Shown one piece after another: positions 54,723 to 64,000 of a stretch of 64,000 nt of DNA. Position 1 is the stretch's first letter, and the number at the start of each line of letters is the position of its first letter. The notes beneath the pieces were generated by a model that worked only from the letters and a program-made list of their open reading frames with translations, was not told the DNA's origin and made no database searches. A program made the translations under genes and the position numbers. The stretch comes from an uncultured Sphingomonas sp. (GTDB lineage Bacteria; Pseudomonadota; Alphaproteobacteria; Sphingomonadales; Sphingomonadaceae): positions 62,001 to 126,000 of the forward strand of contig NZ_CAJYTI010000003.1 in NCBI RefSeq assembly GCF_913777625.1, written 5' to 3'.

Positions 54723-54734
54723 AGACTATAGTCT
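54723..54734. promoter_or_regulatory. Palindrome overlapping a -10-like element before a PilZ gene
   Basis: AGACTATAGTCT is a perfect 12-base palindrome and contains TATAGT, a close match to a -10 box. It lies 33 bases before the PilZ gene's GTG. A dimeric regulator there would block transcription. Confidence 0.4.
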
Positions 54735-54766
54735 GACCCGTACCTCCAGTATGTGACGAGGGGCGT

Positions 54767-55087
54767 GTGAGCGTGACAGGTACTAATCTGGCGAGCCTCG
54801 AGGATCGGTTGCTTCGTCGTGACGAGGTGGAATATCGCACGCGCGCGGCAGGACCCGACGCGGCGTCGCTGGCCTTGCTCATCGTCAATGTCTCGCGCGA
54901 GGGGCTGATGGCCCGTAGCGGCGCGTCGCTGGAGCCAGGCGACCTCGTGCGCATCCAGCTGCCGCACCTCGGCGAAACGGGGGCGGAAGTCCGGTGGGCC
55001 CTGGGCGGCCGGATCGGCTGCCAGTTCCTTCAGCCGGTCGACCCTGCCGACTACGCCCCGCTGCTGGCGGAGCTGCGGCGCCGATAG
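54767..55087 (+). CDS. Short single-domain PilZ protein
   Basis: This 106-residue PilZ protein has the R-rich box RRDEVEYR (17-24) and NVSREG (41-46), matching the N/DxSxxG cyclic di-GMP site. It has no other domain, so it would act by binding a partner. The GTG has GAGGGG upstream. It ends directly against the convergent recG stop, with no spacer at all. Confidence 0.88.
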   Translation: MSVTGTNLASLEDRLLRRDEVEYRTRAAGPDAASLALLIVNVSREGLMARSGASLEPGDLVRIQLPHLGETGAEVRWALGGRIGCQFLQPVDPADYAPLLAELRRR

Positions 55088-57151
<2,064 letters not shown>

Positions 57152-57191
57152 CGCCCCGCCCTATCGTGCGGCGGGGCGGCTGACAAATGGC

Positions 57192-57434
57192 TCAGGCGTT
57201 GAGGAAGATCGGGCTGTGGCTGGCGAGCGCGGCTTCGATCGCCTGCACCACTTCCGGGACCGACGACCCGATCACGACTTCGTGATCCTTGCCGAACGAG
57301 ATCACGCCGACATCCTCACCGGCCATGTTGATCGTGCTGACGGTGCGGACGGCCGAGATGTTGACGAGCATCGGTTCGCCGTTGATCGACTTCAGCATCA
57401 CGAAACGCAGCTTGTTGGTCACCGAGTCGCTCAT
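57192..57434 (-). CDS. Small conserved-looking protein, FlbD-like fold suggested
   Basis: This 80-residue protein has a strand-rich layout: LRFVMLKSINGEPMLVNISA, then VGVISFGKDHEVVIGSS, closing with an amphipathic helix PEVVQAIEAAL. The NGxPxxVN-to-IxxG pattern resembles small FlbD-type proteins, but no flagellar genes are nearby, so the link is weak. AGGGTAGG precedes the ATG. It is upstream of recG on the same strand. Confidence 0.65.
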   Translation of the reverse strand: MSDSVTNKLRFVMLKSINGEPMLVNISAVRTVSTINMAGEDVGVISFGKDHEVVIGSSVPEVVQAIEAALASHSPIFLNA

Positions 57435-57626
57435 CCTACCCTAGCCCTAGAAGTCCCAAAGAGACTGGAGGTCTAGCGCAGTTGGGTTAACAACCCGTCC
57501 AAGCCCGGCCCCGGAAGAGCCCGCTGGCCTTTGCCCGCGGGGACACCTATCTGCAGGCAACGTGATCCACCAAGACCGGCCGCGCCTGGCGCGATGCCGG
57601 TGCTTTGCCGTTCGAAAAGGCCCATC

Positions 57627-57893
57627 ATGGACAGAGAAACCCGCCTCAAGCGCCTCCGCTTCCGCAGCTGGCATCGCGGCACCAAGGAAGCCGATCTGCT
57701 GATCGGCGGCTTCTTCGACCAGCATGGGGAGCGGTGGGACGAGGCGGAGATCACGTTGTTCGAAACGCTGCTCGAGGAGCAGGATGTCGATATCATGGCC
57801 TGGGCGATGGGAACCGCGGAAGCGCCCGAACGCTATCGGGGTACCATCCTCGAAGCGCTCAAGACCCTGAATTACGTTCCGATTTCCGAGTGA
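57627..57893 (+). CDS. sdhE: Succinate dehydrogenase assembly factor SdhE
   Basis: This 88-residue helical protein has the family motif RGTKEADLLIGGF, with Arg17-Gly18 and Glu21 matching the conserved RGxxE that helps attach FAD covalently to SdhA. The LWAMG-like AWAMGTAEAP segment is also typical. It would act in the cytoplasm on the flavoprotein subunit. The gap before it (57435-57626) contains a small GGGTT-AAC-AACCC hairpin at 57485-57497 but no gene. mfd follows 82 bases later. Confidence 0.92.
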   Translation: MDRETRLKRLRFRSWHRGTKEADLLIGGFFDQHGERWDEAEITLFETLLEEQDVDIMAWAMGTAEAPERYRGTILEALKTLNYVPISE

Positions 57894-57975
57894 TCCGTAC
57901 CCGTCGCGCGCCCTGTCCCGACGATGACGGCGGCGGATCGCGCGAACATCCTGATCGCTCCCGACACGAGATACC

Positions 57976-60900
57976 ATGCCCGACCTGAAGACGATCCTTT
58001 CCGCAAAGCATCCGCTCACGCTCGCCGGCGTGCCGGGCGGCTTCCTGCCCTGGATGCTGGCCGATCTCGCCCGCGCGAGCCGCACGACCGTGTTCATCGC
58101 CGCCGACGAGGCCGGCATGCGCGCGATCGCGGGAACGGCCGCCTTCTTCGCGCCGGAACTGGATGTCCTTACCTATCCGGCCTGGGACTGCCTCCCCTAT
58201 GACCGTGCCAGCCCGACCCTGCGCGTGATGTCGGAACGGCTCGCGACGCTGCATGCGCTGCAGGGCAAGAGCGAGGCACCCCGCCTGCTCGTCACCACCG
58301 TCAACGCTGCCACCCAGCGCACGCTCACCCCCTTCCGTATCCGCCAGTTGGTCGCGCGCCTCGCACCCGGTGAGAGGATCGGGCTCGACAAGTTGACGGG
58401 GCTCCTCCAGGCCAATGGCTACGTGCGGGTCGAGACCGTCAACGACCATGGCGAATTCGCGGTGCGCGGCGGCCTGGTCGACCTGTTTCCGAGCGGCGCC
58501 GAGCAGGCGCTGCGGCTCGACTTCTTCGGCGACGAAATCGAGAGCGTCCGCACCTTCGATCCGCAGGACCAGCGCACCACCGGCCGGGTCGACGGCTTTA
58601 CCCTGTTGCCCGCGAGCGAGGCGCTGCTCGACGAGGAAAGCATCAAGCGCTTCCGCAGCGGTTATCGCGACCGGTTCGGCGCGACCGCCACGGGCGATCC
58701 GCTCTACCAGGCGATCAGCGAAGGCCGCCGCCTGGCGGGCATGGAGCATTGGCTGCCGCTATTCGAAGAGCGGATGGAAACGCTGTTCGATCACCTGCCC
58801 GACACTACGGTGATCGTCCGCGACAGCGGCGCGCCCGCCGCCGCCGAACAGCGCTTCGACGCGATCAAGGATTATCAGGACAACCGTATCCGGGCGCAGT
58901 CCGCCGATCCGGGCAGCTATCGTCCGCTCAAGGCCGGCGACCTCTATCTGCTCGCCAAGGAGTGGCAGGCGCGGATCGACAGCGAGCCGATGCATCTCGC
59001 GACCGCATTCCACGAGCCCGAATCGGATCGCGTCGTCGAATTCGGCGTCGACGGCCCGCGCGATTTCGCGCCCGAACGTGCCGCCGGCAGCAACGTCTAC
59101 GAGGCGGTCGTCGCGCACCTCAAGGCACTGCGCAAGGAAGGCCGAAAGCCGGTGCTCGCCAGTTATTCCAACGGCGCGCGCGAGCGGCTGAAGGGCCTGC
59201 TCGAGGACCACGGCCTCACCGGCGCGGTGCCGGTCGACGGCTGGCAGCCGGCGCTGGGCGTGGCCAATCCCAATGGCAGCGGGCTGCAGGTGGCACTGGT
59301 CGTGCTGCCGCTCGACCATGGCTTCACCGCGCCCGACGTGGCGGTGCTCACCGAGCAGGATATGCTCGGCGACCGGCTCGTCCGCCGATCGAAGCGCCGC
59401 AAGAATACCGATGCCTTCCTGCAGGAACTGGCGACGCTGTCGCCGGGCGACCTTGTCGTCCACCTCGACCACGGCATCGGCCGCTATGAGGGGCTGACCC
59501 AGATCCCGGTACAGAAAGCGCCGCACGATTGCGTCGCGCTCGAATATGCCGGCGGCGACAAGCTCTACGTGCCGGTCGAGAACCTCGAAGTGCTGAGCCG
59601 CTACGGCTCGGGCGAGGAAGGCGCGAGCCTCGACAAGCTGGGCGGCGAGGCCTGGCAGCGCCGCAAGGCGCGGATGAAGGAGCGGATCCGCGAGATCGCG
59701 GGCGAGCTGATCGCCACGGCGGCCTTGCGCGCCACCCGCGGCGCCGATGTCGCCGAGCCCGATCATGGCGGCTATCCCGCCTTTGTCGACCGCTTCCCGT
59801 ATGAGGAAACCGACGATCAGGATCGCGCGATCGGCGACGTACTCTCGGACCTCGCCGCCGGCCGCCCGATGGACCGGCTCGTCGTCGGCGATGTCGGCTT
59901 CGGCAAGACCGAGGTCGCGCTCCGCGCCGCCTTCGTCGCGGCGATGGCCGGCATGCAGGTGGCGGTCGTGTGCCCCACCACCCTGCTCGCCCGCCAGCAT
60001 TACAACAATTTCAAGGCGCGCTTCGAAGGCTTCCCGCTCGAGATCGGCCGCCTCTCCCGCCTCGTCACCGCTGCCGAGACCAAGAAGGTCAAGGAAGGCT
60101 TGGCCGCCGGCACGATCGATGTCGTGGTCGGCACCCATGCGGTGCTGGCGAAGAACATCGACTTCAAGCGGCTGGGCCTCGTCATCGTCGACGAGGAGCA
60201 GCGCTTCGGCGTGACGCACAAGGAGCGGCTAAAGGCGCTCAAGACCGACGTCCACGTCCTCACCCTCACCGCCACGCCGATCCCGCGCACGCTGCAGATG
60301 GCGATGAGCGGCCTGCGCGAACTCTCGGTGATCCAGACCCCGCCCGTCGACCGCCTGGCGGTGCGTACCTATGTGATGCCCTGGGATCCGGTGGTGCTGC
60401 GCGAGGCGCTGCTCCGCGAACATTATCGCGGCGGCCAGAGCTATTTCGTCACCCCCCGCATCGCCGACCTGCCCGAGATCGAGGAATTCCTCCGCAACGA
60501 CGTGCCCGAGGTTCGCTATGTCGTGGCCCACGGCCAGATGTCACCAACGGAAGTCGAGGAGCGGATGTCCGCCTTCTACGACAAGAAGTTCGAGGTGCTG
60601 GTCTCGACCACCATCGTCGAAAGCGGGCTCGATATCCCGAGCGCCAACACGCTGATCATCAACCGCGCGGACAAGTTCGGGCTCGCCCAGCTTTACCAGC
60701 TGCGCGGTCGCGTCGGCCGCGCCAAGACGCGCGCCTATGCGTACATGACCACGCCGCCCGAGCGGCAGATGACCGAGGCGGCGGAAAAGCGGCTCAAGGT
60801 CCTGTCCGACCTCGAAAGCCTGGGCGCCGGCTTCCAGCTCGCCAGCCACGATCTCGACATTCGCGGCGCCGGCAATCTGCTCGGCGACGAGCAGTCGGGC

Positions 60901-61449
60901 CACATCAAGGAAGTCGGCTACGAACTCTACCAGTCGATGCTGGAAGAGGCGATCATGGAGGCCAAGGCCGGCGGCCTGCGCGACGATGCCCGGCCGAAGG
61001 ACCTGTCGCCGCAGATCACCGTCGATGCACCGATCATGATCCCCGAAGACTATGTGCCCGACCTCGACCTGCGCATGGGCCTCTATCGCCGCCTCAACGA
61101 GGTGGAGGAGACCGATGGCATCGAGAGCTTCGCCGCCGAGCTGATCGACCGCTTCGGCAAGCTGCCCGAGCCGACCGAGAACCTGCTGCGCCTGATCGAG
61201 ACCAAGCTCAACGCCAAGAACGCCTGCATCGCCAAGCTGGACCTGGGGCCGAAGGGCGCGCTGGTCACCTTCCACAATGACCAGTTCCCCAACCCCGCCG
61301 GGCTGATCGCCTATGTCGAGAAGCTGGGCGAAACGGCGCGGCTACGGCCCGACATGAAGCTCGTCATCAATCGTGCCTGGGCGAACCCGGCGGCACGGCT
61401 GCACGGCGCGCTCCAGCTCTCGCGGGGGCTCGCCAAGGCGGCGGGCTGA
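57976..61449 (+). CDS. mfd: Transcription-repair coupling factor Mfd
   Basis: This 1157-residue motor removes stalled RNA polymerase and recruits UvrA to transcribed-strand lesions. Visible domains are the N-terminal UvrB-like region (YPAWDCLPYD), the RNA polymerase-interacting CarD/Tudor domain (GDLVVHLDHGIGRYEGL), the RecG-like motor with GDVGFGKTEVAL and DEEQ box, the TRG motif region and the C-terminal D7 domain. The order and length are normal. Confidence 0.97.
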   Translation: MPDLKTILSAKHPLTLAGVPGGFLPWMLADLARASRTTVFIAADEAGMRAIAGTAAFFAPELDVLTYPAWDCLPYDRASPTLRVMSERLATLHALQGKSEAPRLLVTTVNAATQRTLTPFRIRQLVARLAPGERIGLDKLTGLLQANGYVRVETVNDHGEFAVRGGLVDLFPSGAEQALRLDFFGDEIESVRTFDPQDQRTTGRVDGFTLLPASEALLDEESIKRFRSGYRDRFGATATGDPLYQAISEGRRLAGMEHWLPLFEERMETLFDHLPDTTVIVRDSGAPAAAEQRFDAIKDYQDNRIRAQSADPGSYRPLKAGDLYLLAKEWQARIDSEPMHLATAFHEPESDRVVEFGVDGPRDFAPERAAGSNVYEAVVAHLKALRKEGRKPVLASYSNGARERLKGLLEDHGLTGAVPVDGWQPALGVANPNGSGLQVALVVLPLDHGFTAPDVAVLTEQDMLGDRLVRRSKRRKNTDAFLQELATLSPGDLVVHLDHGIGRYEGLTQIPVQKAPHDCVALEYAGGDKLYVPVENLEVLSRYGSGEEGASLDKLGGEAWQRRKARMKERIREIAGELIATAALRATRGADVAEPDHGGYPAFVDRFPYEETDDQDRAIGDVLSDLAAGRPMDRLVVGDVGFGKTEVALRAAFVAAMAGMQVAVVCPTTLLARQHYNNFKARFEGFPLEIGRLSRLVTAAETKKVKEGLAAGTIDVVVGTHAVLAKNIDFKRLGLVIVDEEQRFGVTHKERLKALKTDVHVLTLTATPIPRTLQMAMSGLRELSVIQTPPVDRLAVRTYVMPWDPVVLREALLREHYRGGQSYFVTPRIADLPEIEEFLRNDVPEVRYVVAHGQMSPTEVEERMSAFYDKKFEVLVSTTIVESGLDIPSANTLIINRADKFGLAQLYQLRGRVGRAKTRAYAYMTTPPERQMTEAAEKRLKVLSDLESLGAGFQLASHDLDIRGAGNLLGDEQSGHIKEVGYELYQSMLEEAIMEAKAGGLRDDARPKDLSPQITVDAPIMIPEDYVPDLDLRMGLYRRLNEVEETDGIESFAAELIDRFGKLPEPTENLLRLIETKLNAKNACIAKLDLGPKGALVTFHNDQFPNPAGLIAYVEKLGETARLRPDMKLVINRAWANPAARLHGALQLSRGLAKAAG

Positions 61450-61464
61450 GCCGCCGCGCTCAGC
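61445..61464. terminator. Hairpin between mfd and a convergent gene
   Basis: GCTGAG and CTCAGC enclose an eight-base GC loop and span the two stop codons. No T run follows on either strand, so its strength is unclear. Confidence 0.35.
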
Positions 61465-61870
61465 TGCTGTGATCGGCGATGATCTTCCAGCCCCCGGCCT
61501 CGCGGTGCAGCACGAGGCTGGTGGGCCCGGAGGCCGTACGTCCATCGGCATACCGCAAGGTGTAGCGGCCGATATACAAGGCATAGCCGGGCCCGAGCGG
61601 CCGATAGTCCAGCCGTTCGATGGTCAGCGCGCCGCGCTTGATCGGATCGGCGAAATCATATTTCGTCTGATATCGTACCTTCATCGCAGGCTTGCCGCGC
61701 ACAAGATCCGCTCCGGCGACGAAGCTGGTCTCCGGCCCATCCGAGTAAATCTGAAGGAATTTGTCGACATCGCCGCTGTTCCACCCAGCGACGCTTTGCA
61801 GCATCGCGGAATCGATGGCTGCAGCGTCCGGCTGTTGTGCCGCAACAACGAGCCCTATCAGCAGCAACAT
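61460..61870 (-). CDS. Secreted SnoaL/NTF2-like (DUF4440-type) protein
   Basis: This 136-residue protein has a short signal peptide (LLLIGLVVAA) and a cone-shaped NTF2-like fold pattern: helix-rich AMLQSVAGWNSGDVDKFLQI, then strands ending LVLHREAGGWKIIADHSS. Such small domains are used as enzymes or binding modules; no function can be assigned. The ATG at 61870 has GAGGGTGG upstream and yields the signal peptide. It is divergent from the chemoreceptor gene across 277 bases without a gene. Confidence 0.82.
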   Translation of the reverse strand: MLLLIGLVVAAQQPDAAAIDSAMLQSVAGWNSGDVDKFLQIYSDGPETSFVAGADLVRGKPAMKVRYQTKYDFADPIKRGALTIERLDYRPLGPGYALYIGRYTLRYADGRTASGPTSLVLHREAGGWKIIADHSS

Positions 61871-62147
61871 GTAGCCACCCTCTTGCAGATGATGCCAAAC
61901 AGGACGGATCGCCAGCGCCAGTCGATACCGCAACGAAACGATCCGATTGAGCAAACGTATTCCATCGGACACCGTCGGGCAACATCGGCGAAAGACAGGC
62001 TTTCAGGCACTTGTCGCCGACCCACCGCGCTATCCACAGGAATTATACTTAACGGGCCCACCTGCCCCAAGGGACATACTATGATGATTAAGATGGGTTA
62101 GTCGCGTTCGGCGCGAACCCCTGGCAGGCGTAGCAAGAGGATCGATT

Positions 62148-63626
62148 GTGCCCGAACAGATGAAGTCGCGGCTGACCTTCATGGAAATGGATGAACGCCA
62201 GCGCGATGCGCTGCGAGCAACCCAGCCCTGGGTGGAAGCGACGCTGGGGGATGCGCTCGATCAATTCTACGCGCGCGCCTCCGCCACGCCGGAGACGGCC
62301 CGCTTCTTTCGTGATCAGGCGCATATGTCGCGCGCCAAGTCTGCCCAGCAAAAGCATTGGGCGCGGATCGCAGCGGCGGAGTTCAACAACGACTACCACG
62401 CCAGCGCTCGCCGCATCGGCGCCACCCACGCGCATATCGGCCTGGAGCCGCGCTGGTATGTCGGCAGCTATGCGATCGTCCTGCAGCATCTGATCGCCGG
62501 CGTTCACCGCCTCAACAGCCCGTTCCGCCGCTTGCTGCGCCTGTTCCGCGGCCCCAGCACCGAAAAGGCCACGGTCGCGTTGGTGAAGGCCGCGCTGCTC
62601 GACATGGAAGTCTCGCTGTCAATCTATTTCGAAGAAGCGCAGGCGGAGCGCGATGCGGCGATCGCCGCCTTCGAAACGGCGCTCCATTCGCTCGCCGAGG
62701 GCGATCTCACCAACGAGCTGAACGGGATGCCGTCGAGCTTTGCCGGGCTGGAGAAAAGCTACAACAGGACGCTCACCCGCATCCGAGAGATGCTGGCCGC
62801 CGTGGGCGATGGCACGATGCGGATCCGATCGGGCATCACCGAGATTTCGCAGGCGGCCGAGGATCTGTCGCGCCGCACCCAGGGCAATGCCGCAAGCCTC
62901 GAGGAAACCACGGCCGCCGTCTCGCAGATGGACGCGCGCTTCCGCTCCACCGCGGAAGCGGCGAAGCACACCGTCACCCGGGCCGACCAGGCGATCGCCA
63001 CAGTCGGCCAGGGCCGGGCGATTGCCGAGGAAGCCGTGCAGGCGATGGGCCGCGTGTCCGAAGCCGCGAAGGGTACCGACAGCGTGATCGAGGGTCTCGA
63101 CAAGATCGCCTTCCAGACGCGCGTTCTTGCCATGAACGCCGCGGTCGAAGCCGGCCGCGCCGGCGAGGCGGGCCGCGGCTTCGCGGTCGTCGCAGACCTG
63201 GTGTCCGCGCTGGCGATGCGCGCAGAGGAAGAGGCCGGCCGCGCCCGCGAACAGCTCACCATGACCCAGGCGGAAATCGTCACCGCGGTCGATGCGGTGC
63301 AGAAGGTGGACGGTGCGCTCGCCAACATTTCCGGCGACGTCAGCCAGGTGCATGATCTGCTTGGCAGCATGGCGACGGACAATGGCGCGCAGTCGACGGC
63401 GATCAGCGAAATCTCCCACGCCATCGGCGACATGGACCGGGCGACGCAGCAGAACGCGGCGATGGTGGAGCAGACCTCGGCGGCCGCGCAGAACCTCACC
63501 CAGGAGGTGGGCGAGCTCGCCAATCTGGCATCGCAGTTCCGCACCGAGCGCACCGGTGCCCGCTTCGGCGGCTACCGGCCCCTGCCGGCTGCCGCGGTAC
63601 CGGCACTCACCCGCCCGGACCTCTGA
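62148..63626 (+). CDS. Globin-coupled methyl-accepting chemotaxis protein (soluble)
   Basis: This 492-residue receptor has an N-terminal globin-sensor domain (about 1-160) and a C-terminal signalling domain, with no membrane segment. The proximal haem ligand is probably His94 in THAHIGLEPRWYVGSY. The hairpin tip AAVEAGRAGEAGRGFAVVAD matches MCP signalling proteins, although nearby positions differ from the common form. It would sense oxygen, CO or NO and control CheA elsewhere. The GTG has AAGAGGA; no che genes are in the window. Confidence 0.9.
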   Translation: MPEQMKSRLTFMEMDERQRDALRATQPWVEATLGDALDQFYARASATPETARFFRDQAHMSRAKSAQQKHWARIAAAEFNNDYHASARRIGATHAHIGLEPRWYVGSYAIVLQHLIAGVHRLNSPFRRLLRLFRGPSTEKATVALVKAALLDMEVSLSIYFEEAQAERDAAIAAFETALHSLAEGDLTNELNGMPSSFAGLEKSYNRTLTRIREMLAAVGDGTMRIRSGITEISQAAEDLSRRTQGNAASLEETTAAVSQMDARFRSTAEAAKHTVTRADQAIATVGQGRAIAEEAVQAMGRVSEAAKGTDSVIEGLDKIAFQTRVLAMNAAVEAGRAGEAGRGFAVVADLVSALAMRAEEEAGRAREQLTMTQAEIVTAVDAVQKVDGALANISGDVSQVHDLLGSMATDNGAQSTAISEISHAIGDMDRATQQNAAMVEQTSAAAQNLTQEVGELANLASQFRTERTGARFGGYRPLPAAAVPALTRPDL

Positions 63627-63632
63627 TCGGGG

Positions 63633-64000
63633 TCAGCGGACCGGCACCTCGAGCAGGATCTCTTCCGAGAGTTCCTCGACGCTGAACCTTTCGCGTTCCA
63701 TCGCGAACGTGCCGGAATAGGTTGAAAAGCGCCATGTGCCGGTAATCCGCGTGGCGTCCTCGCGCACATCGCCCGCATAGTGGACGGCGTGGGCGAGCCG
63801 CCCGGCGCCGTCATATTGCTTGACCCAGTGGATCGCGCCGCCGCTGCGTGCGCCCCGCAGCATCGCATGCAGGGGCATGCCGCCCTGCAGATCCGGCTCG
63901 CTGACCGTGCCGCTAATCCTGCCGGCCTGCTCGTCGAGGAGCGCGATAAAGCGGTTCGGCGTCACCCAGGCCGTCTCCGATGCCCAGCGGCCGTACCAAA
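63633..64000 (-). CDS. Hypothetical protein, 5' end beyond the window
   Basis: The frame runs to the right window edge, so only the C-terminal part of about 121 residues is seen. It has a beta-rich pattern with SGGAIHWVKQYDG and DATRITGTWRFSTYSGTF, and the edge residues WYGRWASETAW look like coding sequence, supporting an upstream start. I do not recognise the family. It is convergent with the chemoreceptor gene, six bases apart. Confidence 0.6.
   Translation of the reverse strand, partial: WYGRWASETAWVTPNRFIALLDEQAGRISGTVSEPDLQGGMPLHAMLRGARSGGAIHWVKQYDGAGRLAHAVHYAGDVREDATRITGTWRFSTYSGTFAMERERFSVEELSEEILLEVPVR

Overview
The window is high-GC bacterial chromosome, dense with genes and with almost every third codon position G or C. 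The gene set points to an alphaproteobacterium of the order Sphingomonadales, most likely Sphingomonas or a close relative. Supporting signs are the alphaproteobacterial SOS box (GTTC-N7-GTTC) before lexA, the adjacent gltX-gltA pair, a ComEC that lacks its metallo-beta-lactamase domain, a DUF2336 gene beside a sensor-kinase gene, and a TonB-rich-lineage style of sugar utilisation (GH97, SGNH hydrolase, FucP-like MFS). I see no rRNA, tRNA, phage, transposase or CRISPR array. It reads as stable core chromosome with a few lineage-specific islands.

Layout. 1-2961: end of a biotin-dependent acyl-CoA carboxylase operon (carboxylase, GNAT, MaoC, flavin amine oxidase). 3200-13800 (minus): a Baeyer-Villiger-type monooxygenase, the tamA-tamB envelope pair, malate synthase G and a MarR regulator. 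13801-13984 holds a MarR-type dyad and an orphan intrinsic terminator that may end a small RNA. 14005-18151: prepilin peptidase, thiolase, SH3 protein and a glyoxylate-reductase-like dehydrogenase, with two copies of a 108-bp palindromic element at the convergent junctions. 18152-24510: flavin oxidoreductase with a cysteine cluster, glycosyltransferase, hydrolase, selO, astD. 24596-27492: multi-PilZ protein, moeA, lexA. 27486-29694: a divergent pair of secreted paralogues of unknown function. 29765-35551: B3 metallo-beta-lactamase coupled to comEC, then gltX and gltA. 35691-42424 (minus): beta-trefoil protein, ABC exporter, and a sugar cluster of MFS permease, SGNH hydrolase and GH97 glycosidase behind a LacI-type dyad.

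42585-47124: L,D-transpeptidase, lipoprotein, DUF885 metallopeptidase-like protein and small secreted proteins. 47129-52582 (minus): a tight five-gene run encoding a DOMON-like protein, a NamZ/DUF1343 protein, a nucleotidyltransferase-like membrane protein, a DUF2336 protein and a histidine kinase whose phospho-acceptor histidine is missing. 52689-64000: MgtC, tyrS, a short PilZ protein, recG, sdhE, mfd, a globin-coupled chemoreceptor and a partial gene at the edge.

The strongest candidates for something undescribed are the His-less kinase/DUF2336/nucleotidyltransferase-like operon, the covarying 108-bp element, the divergent paralogue pair, and the orphan terminator region next to the MarR gene. 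None of these could be tested against databases here.
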